Positions 1 to 7,996 of a stretch of DNA of 64,000 bases are shown here, one piece after another. The notes under the pieces were generated by a model that had not been told where the DNA came from, made no database searches, and saw only the letters and a list, made by a program, of their open reading frames with translations. A program made the translations under genes and the position numbers. The DNA lies in assembly GCF_947492645.1 (NCBI RefSeq), contig NZ_CANLMZ010000006.1, forward strand, positions 62,001 through 126,000, in the 5' to 3' direction. The number at the start of each line of letters is the position of its first letter. Positions within the stretch are counted from its first letter, which is position 1. This stretch comes from an uncultured Pontibacter sp. (GTDB lineage Bacteria > Bacteroidota > Bacteroidia > Cytophagales > Hymenobacteraceae).

Positions 1-1525
1 GTGGCGCACCGGCAAAGCTTATCTTGCGAATAGCGGGGTTGTTTTGCAGTTCCTGTTGCAATGCCATCAGTTTACGGCCCGCCTGGTTTGGCAACAACAG
101 CGTTACCACGGCATCCCGGTTAAAGCCCAGCGACTTATTGCGGAAATAATCCATTTGTGCATTTACTAACAGGGTGCAGATTATAAGCACCTGGCAGATA
201 GTGAACTGCAATACAACAAGCGCCCTGCGCAGCGATAGCCCTGCCACCTCCTGGGTGTTGATGCGGCTTTTAAGTGCAGCAATTGGCTGGAAACGCGCCA
301 TAATAAGTGCCGGATACAGCCCTGCAAAAAGCGTTACCAAAGCTACCTCCGCCAGCAGGAACAACAGCAAAGTTGGCGATTGCAGTATACTAAACGTTAT
401 CTGTAGCTCCAGCAAACTGTTTAAGTATGGCAGGGTAAGCTCTACCAGCACAATAGAAAGCATGGTGGCTAGCAACGTAATCAGAAGGGTTTCGCCGATA
501 AACTGTAGCATCAGCTGGTATTTGCTGCTGCCCAATACTTTGCGCACGCCAACCTCTTTTGCCCGCCTAACAGCTTGTGCCGTTGCCAGGTTTACAAAGT
601 TAATGCAGGCCACCAGCACCAGGAAAATGCCGATAAGCGCCATGGAGCCTATAATACCCTTGGATATAGTGCGCTGCCCAAAATTGCCGTAATCACCGTT
701 AAAGTGCAGGTCAGAAAGGGGCTGCAGGCTAACCACTTCCTCTGTTCTGCCTTCCTGCTTTCTGTGCCTGTCAATAAAATTGTTCAGTTCTTTTGTTTTG
801 GCATCTGGTGCTACACCCTCCGGCAACTGCACATAAAGCTGATGGTTGCTGGACAAGGTGTTGAAGGTCGTCAGATCCAGGTGGCTGTAATTTTTAAAAG
901 ACTCGTAAGATATCAGCATCACAAAAGGGAAATCTGTATTTGCCGGAAAGTCAGGGATAACAGAAGTCACCTTAAGCGTGAGGATGTTGTTATACTTTAG
1001 CAGCTTTCCTACAGCATCGCCTTCAGGAAAGTATTTATCAGCTATACTTTGAGTAAGCACAACCGTGTTTGGCTCTGCTAAGCCAGTCCGTGGGTCTGTA
1101 CTTCCAGTCTTAAAATCAAACAGGTCGAAGAAAGACGGCTCTACAAACGCAATGGGGTTTTCTTCTAGAAAGCGTTTAGGAGCATCGCCATCGTTGCTTA
1201 GGACATTGATCTGGGCGCCTTCCTCGCCAAAAATGGTTGTGAGGTTTTCCATGCCAAGCTTTCCGTTTGTGCGCAACAGCTTTGGCAGCGGAAACCGCGT
1301 TCCTGAGTTTCGGTTCACCCCATCCTCGTAGTAGGTATCGGAGTTAACACGGTAGATGCGGCTGGCATTGCCGTGGAAGGTATCGTAGCTTAGTTCGTAC
1401 TGTATCACCAGAAACAAAAGGATGCTGCAGGTAATGCCAAGCGAAAGCCCCGCTACATTTAGCAGGCTGTAGCTTTTATTGCGCCCTAGTGAGCGCAGCG
1501 CAGTAAGAATGTATAGTTTTAGCAT
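1..1525 (-). CDS. ABC transporter permease, MacB/FtsX type (partial, runs off the left edge)
   Basis: Reading the complement from ATG at 1525 gives an open frame of about 508 codons that continues past base 1. The N-terminus (MLKLYILTALRSLGRNKSYS) is the usual start of Bacteroidota exporter permeases. It is followed by a first membrane helix (about residues 20-40), a large periplasmic MacB_PCD-like domain, then FtsX-type helices around the conserved stretch LVACINFVNLATAQAVRRAKEVGVRKVLG. The family forms the membrane part of ATP-driven efflux or lipoprotein-type transporters; substrate unknown. It is divergent from a sigma-54 regulator/kinase pair, and the spacer holds a plausible sigma-54 promoter and two enhancer-like palindromes (see those entries), so it is probably the regulated target. 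The partner ATPase is not in view. Confidence 0.9.
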   Translation of the reverse strand, partial: MLKLYILTALRSLGRNKSYSLLNVAGLSLGITCSILLFLVIQYELSYDTFHGNASRIYRVNSDTYYEDGVNRNSGTRFPLPKLLRTNGKLGMENLTTIFGEEGAQINVLSNDGDAPKRFLEENPIAFVEPSFFDLFDFKTGSTDPRTGLAEPNTVVLTQSIADKYFPEGDAVGKLLKYNNILTLKVTSVIPDFPANTDFPFVMLISYESFKNYSHLDLTTFNTLSSNHQLYVQLPEGVAPDAKTKELNNFIDRHRKQEGRTEEVVSLQPLSDLHFNGDYGNFGQRTISKGIIGSMALIGIFLVLVACINFVNLATAQAVRRAKEVGVRKVLGSSKYQLMLQFIGETLLITLLATMLSIVLVELTLPYLNSLLELQITFSILQSPTLLLFLLAEVALVTLFAGLYPALIMARFQPIAALKSRINTQEVAGLSLRRALVVLQFTICQVLIICTLLVNAQMDYFRNKSLGFNRDAVVTLLLPNQAGRKLMALQQELQNNPAIRKISFAGAP

Positions 1526-1578
1526 AGTTTTAGAAGTAGGTATGTATGGGGTTAGGTAATGCTGGTTGTGTTTATACT

Positions 1579-1596
1579 TGCCAAGCGCTGTGCCAA
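1579..1596 (-). promoter_or_regulatory. Putative sigma-54 promoter (-24/-12) for the ABC permease
   Basis: On the minus strand the string TTGGCACAGCGCTTGGCA has an exact -24 element (TGGCAC), five spacer bases, and TTGG where the consensus has TTGC at -12. Transcription would start near 1570, leaving about 45 nt of leader before the ATG at 1525. The neighbour at 1800 encodes a sigma-54 activator, which supports the call; the -12 element is one base off consensus. Confidence 0.55.
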
Positions 1597-1648
1597 AGAA
1601 TAAATAGCGCCATTTAACTAACTACAGGGCATCTGTAGTGCCAGCCAA

Positions 1649-1685
1649 TGTCCGGGAGCGGACAAAAAGTGTCCATACATGGACA
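1649..1685. promoter_or_regulatory. Tandem palindromic enhancer sites TGTCC-N6-GGACA (two copies)
   Basis: Two perfect 16-bp dyads, TGTCC-N6-GGACA, occupy 1649-1664 and 1670-1685. Their centres are 21 bp apart, about two helical turns. Relative to the predicted sigma-54 start near 1570 they lie at about -87 and -108, the usual place for enhancer-binding protein sites. The obvious candidate ligand is the Fis-type HTH of the adjacent regulator at 1800. Confidence 0.65.
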
Positions 1686-1799
1686 TTGCGCTTTATACTT
1701 TTCTCTCAAATCAGCTATATTTAACCTTATTACCAATTGGCATACTATTTTCTGTTTAGCATGCATCCATCAACCTGCTTACCCACACAAAATTAGACT

Positions 1800-3191
1800 A
1801 TGGAGGAACGGAACCTGGGCCGTATATTGGTCATCGATGATAATGAGGATATACTTTTTTCGGCGAAGATGCTGCTGAAGAAGTATGCCAGGGAAGTGGT
1901 GATGGAGAAGAACCCGAAGAAGATTCCGTTCCTGATGAACAACGAGGAATTCGATCTGATTATGCTGGATATGAACTTTAGCCACGACATTACCAGCGGG
2001 CAGGAAGGCTTTTACTGGCTGAAAGAAATACTGAGCTACGACCCATCGGCGGTAGTGATTATGATTACGGCATTTGGCGATGTGGAGATGGCCGTGCGAG
2101 CGCTGAAGGAGGGAGCCACCGATTTTGTATTGAAGCCCTGGCAAAACGAAAAACTGATAGCCACACTTTCTGCGGCCTCTAAGCTGCGAAATTCTTACAA
2201 AGAGGTAAGCCATCTAAAAGAGGTAAATCGTACTTTAGCCAGCCAGGTAAACGCACCCAAACTCGATATTATACAAGGCAATAGCCCGGCCATGGAGCAG
2301 CTTTTTTCTATTATAGACAAAGTGGCTAAAACTGATGCCGATGTACTGTTGCTAGGCGAGAACGGAACAGGTAAAGAAGTAATTGCCCGCACCATACACC
2401 AGCGCTCCAGCCGTGCAGATAAAGTTTTTGTAACCGTGGACATGGGGGCTCTCACAGAATCGCTTTTTGAGAGTGAACTGTTCGGGCATAAGAAAGGTGC
2501 TTTTACCGACGCCAAAGAAGATCGCATTGGCAGGATAGAGGCAGCAAGCGGAGGCACCCTGTTTTTAGATGAAATCGGGAATTTATCGCTGGCCATGCAG
2601 GCAAAACTGCTGACGGTACTGCAACGCCGCGAGATAATACGTGTGGGTACAAACATACCCATACAAGTAAATGTGCGCCTGATCTGTGCTACAAACATGC
2701 CCCTGAAAGAGATGGTGCAACGAAACGAGTTCAGGCAGGATCTGCTGTACCGCATTAACACCGTTGAGCTTAACCTGCCGCCTTTGCGTAACCGCCTGGA
2801 TGATATACCGGTGTTTGCCGCACATTTTCTGACTACCTATGCCCACAAGTATAAGCAACCGGTTAAACGCCTGGGAGCAACTGCCCTGGACCGTTTGAAA
2901 CGCTACAACTGGCCCGGCAATATACGGGAGCTGCAGCATGCCCTGGAACGTGCCTCTATTATGAGTGATAACAGGGAGTTGGATTCAGAGGATTTCTTTT
3001 TCCTGGCTGAGACAGCACCTGCAACCGGAGTTGGCCAAACTGAAGCCCAAAGCCTTGACCTGGACGAACTGGAGCGTGAAGCGGTGCAGCGCGCTATGCA
3101 AAAACACGAAGGCAATGTATCCAAGGCAGCCAAGGAGTTGGGCTTATCCAGGGGGGCACTCTACCGCAGATTAGAGAAGTATGAACTTTAG
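1800..3191 (+). CDS. Sigma-54-dependent response regulator (NtrC family)
   Basis: 463 residues with the full NtrC layout. Receiver domain (about 1-125): acidic pair D13-D14, phospho-acceptor D57 and the conserved Lys in VLKPW. AAA+ domain (about 150-390): Walker A GENGTGKE at 186-193, Walker B GGTLFLDEIG, and the sigma-54-contact loop as GAFTDA instead of the common GAFTGA. Fis-type HTH at the C-terminus, with the helix-turn-helix around NVSKAAKELGLSRGALYRR. Phosphorylation is expected to drive hexamer formation and open sigma-54 promoters. The kinase gene overlaps its 3' end by 11 bp, so the two form one operon. The likely regulated gene is the divergent ABC permease. Confidence 0.95.
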   Translation: MEERNLGRILVIDDNEDILFSAKMLLKKYAREVVMEKNPKKIPFLMNNEEFDLIMLDMNFSHDITSGQEGFYWLKEILSYDPSAVVIMITAFGDVEMAVRALKEGATDFVLKPWQNEKLIATLSAASKLRNSYKEVSHLKEVNRTLASQVNAPKLDIIQGNSPAMEQLFSIIDKVAKTDADVLLLGENGTGKEVIARTIHQRSSRADKVFVTVDMGALTESLFESELFGHKKGAFTDAKEDRIGRIEAASGGTLFLDEIGNLSLAMQAKLLTVLQRREIIRVGTNIPIQVNVRLICATNMPLKEMVQRNEFRQDLLYRINTVELNLPPLRNRLDDIPVFAAHFLTTYAHKYKQPVKRLGATALDRLKRYNWPGNIRELQHALERASIMSDNRELDSEDFFFLAETAPATGVGQTEAQSLDLDELEREAVQRAMQKHEGNVSKAAKELGLSRGALYRRLEKYEL

Positions 3192-4536
3192 CAATTACAG
3201 GCTGCAGCTTTTGCTTCGGGTAGCCATACTGGCGCTTACCGTTTTCTTTTTTGCCCGTACCGGCTTTAACCCTGATTACCGTTTTACAACCGTTGGCCTT
3301 GGCGTGGCCATACTTGGCCAGGTATGGCTTTTGGTGCTGTACCAGGACCGTACAAACAAACAGTTTCTGCGCTTTCTAAACTCCATTAAGTACGACGATT
3401 TTACTGAGCTTTTTAAAGTTGGCCCGGAAGGGAAACAGCAACAGGAGCTGGCGCTGAAGCTGAACGAGGTGATGCATAAATTCAGGGAGGTGCGGGCCGA
3501 GAAGGAGGCGCATCTGCAGTATTTTGAAATGATTGTGCAGCACATTGGCATCGGTATCATCAGCTACAAACCCGACGGCACTATTATGCTGCTGAACCAA
3601 GCCGCTAAAAAACTTTTGCGGGTAGGGCGCTTACTGCAGGTGCAGGACCTTGAAAAGGACAGCCCCGAGCTGGCCAGGGGCTTGCAGCAACTCGAGCATA
3701 ACGGCAAAGTGCTGGTACCATTAAAGCTTGGTGCCGACCAGGTTAACCTGTCGGTGCATGTCATGGAGCTTTCGATGCTGGGTGAAAGAGTGCGGCTGGC
3801 CTCGCTGCAAAACATACAGAAAGAGCTGGAAGAAAAAGAGATGGAAGCCTGGCATAACCTGATCAAAGTGCTTACCCACGAGATCATGAATTCTGTTACG
3901 CCCATCGCCTCGCTCTCGGCAAGCGCCTTCGAAGAACTAAACAGCTTCACCGACACCGCCTCTGAAGAAGTAACTTTATTAAAAGATGAGTTGGCAGACA
4001 TTGGCCAATGCCTGCACACAATCAGTCGCCGCTCTGATGGCCTGATCAGGTTTGTAAACGATTTCCGGAACCTTACGGCAATTTCGTTACCCCAGCTCAG
4101 CCGTTTTAGTGTAAACGAAATGTTGCAAGAGATGAAGACCCTGATGCGCGAGCAACTAGCCCAAAAGCAGGTACGGCTTAAGCTGGAGTTGCCCCAGGAC
4201 AAACTGCTTCTCTCCGCCGACAGGTCCATGATCGAGCAGGTGCTCATCAACCTGATCAAGAACGCGACAGAGGCAGTACAGGAGCACACAGATGCAACCA
4301 TCATACTTCGTGCTTACCTGGATGAGCGCAGCCGCATCAGTATGGAGGTAGCCGACAACGGTTCTGGCATGACAGCCGAGGCATTAACCAAGATCTTTAT
4401 TCCTTTTTACTCAACCAAAAATACGGGTTCCGGCATCGGGCTCAGCTTATCGCGCCAGATCATGCGCCTGCACAAAGGCTCCATCTCGGTGCAGTCTGAG
4501 CTTGGGCGTGGCACCAAATTTATACTTCGCTTCTAA
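3181..4536 (+). CDS. Sensor histidine kinase, NtrY/AtoS-like, partner of the sigma-54 regulator
   Basis: 451 residues. Two N-terminal membrane helices (about residues 8-26 and 36-55) with almost no periplasmic domain suggest it senses a membrane or cytoplasmic cue. A PAS-like segment follows (YFEMIVQHIGIGIISY), then a dimerisation/phosphoacceptor region with H233 in LTHEIMNSVTP, and a HATPase_c domain with N box NLIKNATEA, G1 DNGSGM and G2 GSGIGLSLS. The start ATG at 3181 lies inside the last codons of the regulator gene (11-bp overlap), showing translational coupling. It probably phosphorylates D57 of that regulator. Confidence 0.93.
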   Translation: MNFSNYRLQLLLRVAILALTVFFFARTGFNPDYRFTTVGLGVAILGQVWLLVLYQDRTNKQFLRFLNSIKYDDFTELFKVGPEGKQQQELALKLNEVMHKFREVRAEKEAHLQYFEMIVQHIGIGIISYKPDGTIMLLNQAAKKLLRVGRLLQVQDLEKDSPELARGLQQLEHNGKVLVPLKLGADQVNLSVHVMELSMLGERVRLASLQNIQKELEEKEMEAWHNLIKVLTHEIMNSVTPIASLSASAFEELNSFTDTASEEVTLLKDELADIGQCLHTISRRSDGLIRFVNDFRNLTAISLPQLSRFSVNEMLQEMKTLMREQLAQKQVRLKLELPQDKLLLSADRSMIEQVLINLIKNATEAVQEHTDATIILRAYLDERSRISMEVADNGSGMTAEALTKIFIPFYSTKNTGSGIGLSLSRQIMRLHKGSISVQSELGRGTKFILRF

Positions 4537-4636
4537 GTGCTTCTGCCACAATTTCTACGCTTCAGAACTTCATACTTATTAAAACCTTTCAGAATTTTTT
4601 GCGCATATACTTTAACGCTTAACTAACCCAATATCC

Positions 4637-5089
4637 ATGAGTGTTTTAGAAGTAGAAGGATTTGTAACGGTTACCGCCGATAGCAGCGCCCCGATGGTAG
4701 CACATGTAACAGCTGGCTCACAAACCATGATCATTGATGAGTCAGGAGTAATGCAGGGAATGAAACCAGGGGCCGATCCCTATGATTTTATACTTGGCGC
4801 GCTGGGTGCCTGTACCGTTATTACGCTGCACATGTACGCACAGCGCAAGGGTTGGCCACTAGAGAAAGCCGAGGTGAAGCTTCGCCATGACCGGGTGCAT
4901 GCCACCGACTGCGAGCAATGCGAAAGCGCAGATGCAAAGCTATCGCAGGTTACCAAGCATCTCCATCTTTACGGCAATTTAAATGAGGAACAGCGAAAGC
5001 GCATGGAAGCTATTTCTGCAAGGTGCCCGGTTCAGAAAACCCTGGAAGCAGGCATTGCCATCAAAACCATACTTCAGGGCAAAGTATAA
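4637..5089 (+). CDS. OsmC family protein
   Basis: 150 residues, normal for the OsmC/Ohr superfamily. The two peroxidatic/resolving-type cysteines are present: C59 in LGALGACT and C130 in ARCPVQKTL. C92 and C95 (DCEQC) are additional and could bind metal or form a disulfide. Such proteins are cytoplasmic thiol-dependent peroxidases or stress proteins; this one resembles the YhfA-like subgroup more than Ohr. It starts about 100 bp after the kinase gene, with no clear terminator between, so read-through is possible but not shown. Confidence 0.85.
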   Translation: MSVLEVEGFVTVTADSSAPMVAHVTAGSQTMIIDESGVMQGMKPGADPYDFILGALGACTVITLHMYAQRKGWPLEKAEVKLRHDRVHATDCEQCESADAKLSQVTKHLHLYGNLNEEQRKRMEAISARCPVQKTLEAGIAIKTILQGKV

Positions 5090-5525
5090 GCCTACGTTGC
5101 AACTCTCTTTTTTTGTTGGGCAAGGCCGCAAGTATAAAGCTGGCCGTAAGGCGGGGGGTAAGTATAAAATTGCTTTGGCATAGTTCTGCAGTCGCGCATC
5201 TGCCGCCTATAATCTCAATTTAAACAGCTTTAGAAATTATCCTGATACCACCATTGCATGAAGAAATGCAGCGATACTTAAGCAACTGAAAGTGCCGCAA
5301 AGTATGGTTTTAGTATGCGTTTGTTGATGTACCAGCCAAGAGGAGTTGTGGTAGCGCCAGCCGGCTTGGCTTTGACCGGTGTGAGGTTTTGCTAAGTGGC
5401 TGTACAGATAATTGCCGGAAAATTGTTTTCTTTATAAGTCAGTTGGTAATTGGTGAGGTTGGCTATTTACAAGCTTGCTTGATATTGCAATGCCAGTCTG
5501 GCTTTAAAAAGAAGATTTAAACAGC
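5090..5525. other. 436-bp spacer, no gene seen
   Basis: I find no convincing ORF, hairpin terminator or RNA gene. It contains three copies of the iterated AAGTATA heptamer, counting one just inside the 3' end of the preceding gene. It must hold the promoter of the next gene, but I cannot place it confidently. Confidence 0.5.
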
Positions 5526-6857
5526 ATGATAGTTAAGATACGAAAGGCGAAGAAGTTCCTGCTTGCCGTTTTAGCCAGCAGCAGCCTTACCGCCTGTGTG
5601 CCCCTGGAAGAGCAGGCGCAAAGCAGCGGCACCGGCACAACGGCACAAGCTGCCTTACGCTACGAAGATTACGTGTACCACGAAAGTATAAGATCGGTGC
5701 AGGCTTACCTGGCCACCGGCGAAACCGACCAGGTGCTAAACCCACCCGTTACCGCTATCTCCCAGCAGTACCCGCTTGTGTTGGAGTTCGACAGGTTAAA
5801 GGCTGGTCCGCAGCGGCTGCTGGCAAAGCTGGTGCATTGCAATGCCAATTGGACCCCCTCCAATTTAAGTGAAACCCAGTACCTGAACGACTTTAACGAG
5901 TTCTTTATAACCGATGTACAAAACTCTGTAAATACGCGCGTACCGTATGTGCATTACCGCTTCAGGGTGCCCCGGGTTAAGCTGAGCGGAAACTACTTGC
6001 TGGTGGTGCAGGAGGAGGGCGGTAACCTGCTGCTGACGCAGCGGCTGCTGGTGTTTCAGAATACAGTTATTGTAACAGCCAAGCTTGGTGCGCCACTTGG
6101 GCCAGGTGGCCGCGAGGCAAGGCAGCCTGTGGAGTTTAATGTGTTTTACAAGGATTACCATATCGTAAACCCCTCGATGGAGGTAAAGGCGATACTACGG
6201 CAGAACTACCGCTGGGATAACGCCAAAAACATCTCTAAACCAACTTTTATACATGATGCGCAGCGTCGCCTGGAGTATGTGTTCTTCGAGCCAAAGGATC
6301 TGTTTAAAGGGTTTGCCGAATTCAGAGCTTTTGATACCCGTAGCCTTACTTTTAATGGGATAGGTGTGCAAAGTATAAACCTGGAATCAAATCCTATTGC
6401 TGTAGACCTGGAGCCCGGCAAAAGCCGGCAAACAGCTGTGTATAGCCAGGAACCTGACATTAACGGGATGCGCATTTTTGGAAACAGGCAGTATGGCAGC
6501 GGCGAGGTAAACGGAGATTATACTTTGGTTGATTTCGAATTGAACGTGCCGGCAGAGGCACCCGGTGCAGTATACATTACCGGAGGCCTTACCAACTGGA
6601 ACCAGAAGGAAGAAGCCCGCATGCGCTACCTGGCAGAGGAAGGGAAGTATAAAGGGCAGTTGCTCTTAAAGCAAGGCTACTACAACTACTACTATACTTT
6701 AAAGCCCAATGCATCGGCTGCAACCGATGAAAGTTATTTTGAAGGCAGCCACTTCGCCACCGAGAATAGCTATGATATCCTGATCTATTACCGCCCACCC
6801 GGAACCCGCGCTGATCTTTTAATCGGGTACGAGGAATTAGCCTTTAACAGGAGGTAG
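5526..6857 (+). CDS. Type IX secretion system plug-like lipoprotein (DUF5103 family)
   Basis: 443 residues. A lipoprotein signal is visible: basic start, hydrophobic core and the lipobox LTAC with C24. The region around residues 45-170 (YHESIRSVQAYL, then the PLVLEFDRL and HCNANWTPSNL segments) matches my recollection of the DUF5103 family. In Flavobacterium a member of this family was identified as the Plug that closes the SprA outer-membrane translocon of the type IX secretion system. The C-terminal third resembles an Ig/CBM48-like fold (VYITGGLTNWN). I infer an outer-membrane lipoprotein in T9SS gating. No other T9SS gene is in this window. Confidence 0.8.
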   Translation: MIVKIRKAKKFLLAVLASSSLTACVPLEEQAQSSGTGTTAQAALRYEDYVYHESIRSVQAYLATGETDQVLNPPVTAISQQYPLVLEFDRLKAGPQRLLAKLVHCNANWTPSNLSETQYLNDFNEFFITDVQNSVNTRVPYVHYRFRVPRVKLSGNYLLVVQEEGGNLLLTQRLLVFQNTVIVTAKLGAPLGPGGREARQPVEFNVFYKDYHIVNPSMEVKAILRQNYRWDNAKNISKPTFIHDAQRRLEYVFFEPKDLFKGFAEFRAFDTRSLTFNGIGVQSINLESNPIAVDLEPGKSRQTAVYSQEPDINGMRIFGNRQYGSGEVNGDYTLVDFELNVPAEAPGAVYITGGLTNWNQKEEARMRYLAEEGKYKGQLLLKQGYYNYYYTLKPNASAATDESYFEGSHFATENSYDILIYYRPPGTRADLLIGYEELAFNRR

Positions 6858-6965
6858 TAAAGACGGCAAACCCATATAAACAATTGATAATAGTTTATAT
6901 ATTAGCTTTATGATATGAACGCCTGTGCTTATCACTTCCCTATTGCAAATCTAAACTGAATCAAA

Positions 6966-6985
6966 GCCCTAATTTGGGTTTAGGC
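6966..6985. repeat. Small imperfect hairpin at the left edge of the cassette island
   Basis: GCCCTAA and TTTAGGC flank TTTGGG with one bulged base. A similar hairpin with the same AATTTGGG core occurs at 8607-8627, on the other side of the AT-rich island. It could be a remnant recombination site or a chance match. Confidence 0.3.
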
Positions 6986-7004
6986 ACATACGTGTATATG
7001 GCAG

Positions 7005-7042
7005 ATAAACGTCACGATGACGTTTATACAGTAGTTAGCTAC
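7005..7042 (+). repeat. attC-like right half: hairpin plus core site GTTAGCTAC
   Basis: A perfect 10-bp inverted repeat (ATAAACGTCA, 3-nt loop, TGACGTTTAT; 7005-7027) is followed by GTTAGCTAC at 7034-7042. The latter resembles the GTTRRRY right core of integron recombination sites. The exact complement GTAGCTAAC closes the following cassette at 7419-7427. The string ATAAACGTCA recurs inside the next element at 7432-7442. Confidence 0.5.
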
Positions 7043-7059
7043 AATTTTAAATATGAAAA

Positions 7060-7422
7060 ATGTTTAATTGGCTCTTTGGTAAGAAACAGAAGCAACTCAC
7101 CAAATTTGAATATTATGAAAAGTGGGACTTTTACGGACTACTAGACGACCTTCAAGTAGCCGAAAAAATACTTAAAAATAAAACTGGCGGATATTCGGGC
7201 GACTTTGACTCAATTGAGCAATTCAGGGAGGCGTTAGAAGATGAAATAGACTGGATTAAATACAACAATAAAACCGACTTGACTCAAATCCACCAATGGT
7301 TTTTACCGACAGGGGCTTGGGATGATTTTGCTGGCCAAGAAGGATTGGAACTTGGCAATCGAATTTCTGAAAGAACCTCAAAATGGATAAAAGGAACAGC
7401 AGAAGTAAGAAAAAGAAAGTAG
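7060..7422 (+). CDS. Hypothetical protein in cassette 1 of an integron-like array
   Basis: 120 residues, charged and rich in Lys, Asp, Glu and aromatic residues, with no signal peptide or membrane segment. I do not recognise the family. The gene is clearly more AT-rich than its neighbours and lacks the AAGTATA heptamer that is common elsewhere in the window. It sits between inverted core sites GTTAGCTAC (7034) and GTAGCTAAC (7419). Its stop codon TAG overlaps the right core, a compact arrangement typical of gene cassettes. Probably acquired horizontally; function unknown. Confidence 0.7.
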   Translation: MFNWLFGKKQKQLTKFEYYEKWDFYGLLDDLQVAEKILKNKTGGYSGDFDSIEQFREALEDEIDWIKYNNKTDLTQIHQWFLPTGAWDDFAGQEGLELGNRISERTSKWIKGTAEVRKRK

Positions 7423-7488
7423 CTAACAAGGCATAAACGTCAGCCTTCGGCCGACGGCCTCGCCCGTCGTCTATACTAGACGTTAGGC
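7419..7488 (+). repeat. attC-like recombination element between cassettes 1 and 2
   Basis: About 70 bp with nested dyads: left core GTAGCTAAC (7419-7427), AACGTC (7436-7441) pairing with GACGTT (7479-7484), inner CGACGG (7452-7457) pairing with CCGTCG (7464-7469), and right core GTTAGGC (7482-7488). Length, order of boxes and folding potential match integron attC sites. The left core is complementary to the left end of cassette 1, not to its own right core, exactly as expected when adjacent cassettes were inserted separately. Confidence 0.6.
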
Positions 7489-7501
7489 AAGAAATATAAG
7501 A

Positions 7502-7897
7502 ATGAAAATCAATGAATTGCCTGTAGAAATCATTCATATAAATTATCATGATGAACATGAAGGTACAGTTAAATTTAGAACGGAGTCTGGTAATACATAT
7601 GAAGCATTCCTTTGGGGAAACACTTTTGAAGTAGGTGAAAAAAGAAAAATAGAACTAAGTCACCTGAACTTGCACTTTGATTGGGAAGTAACTTTTAGCT
7701 TAAACTCTTCAAAAGAAAAGAGATTAGAAAAACTCACTAAGGATTGGGGGTATATTGGGTATGGACAAATTGAGCAGGTAAATCCAGTAATAGCTTGCTT
7801 TGGGGATATTTGGCTCGATTTAGGAAACTGGACCAGAGATGAAAAAGTAATTGGTGAGTTTATTTACTGGCGAATTGAACGTTTAGAGGTTATATAG
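7502..7897 (+). CDS. Hypothetical protein in cassette 2 of an integron-like array
   Basis: 131 residues, no signal peptide or membrane helix. The first half looks beta-rich (EGTVKFRTESGNTYEAFLWG), resembling small immunity or nucleotide-binding-like folds, but I do not recognise a family. It is AT-rich and free of the AAGTATA heptamer. The cassette is bounded by GTTAGGCAAG (7482-7491) and its exact complement CTTGCCTAAC (7912-7921), 10 bp each. Many cassette genes of this size encode toxin-antitoxin or defence products, but nothing here proves that. Confidence 0.7.
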   Translation: MKINELPVEIIHINYHDEHEGTVKFRTESGNTYEAFLWGNTFEVGEKRKIELSHLNLHFDWEVTFSLNSSKEKRLEKLTKDWGYIGYGQIEQVNPVIACFGDIWLDLGNWTRDEKVIGEFIYWRIERLEVI

Positions 7898-7911
7898 ATT
7901 TAAAGAACTTC

Positions 7912-7980
7912 CTTGCCTAACCCAGCCTATAAGTTATACTTCGGCTACGCCTCGTCCACAGCCTGTACTAACCGCTACTG
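7912..7980 (+). repeat. Degenerate attC-like element after cassette 2
   Basis: It begins with CTTGCCTAAC (7912-7921), the complement of the left end of cassette 2. Beyond that it keeps an interior similar to the 7419 element (CTTCGGC, then CGCCTCGTCC, then CTGTACTA), but no GTTRRRY right core is recognisable, so this end appears eroded. It includes one TATACTT heptamer at 7933. Confidence 0.4.
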
Positions 7981-7996
7981 ACATTAATTTGAAAAC

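Noticed and set aside
174..1331. Plus-strand ORFs over the left edge
   Set aside because: They are antisense shadows of the minus-strand ABC permease, whose frame is continuous and recognisable.
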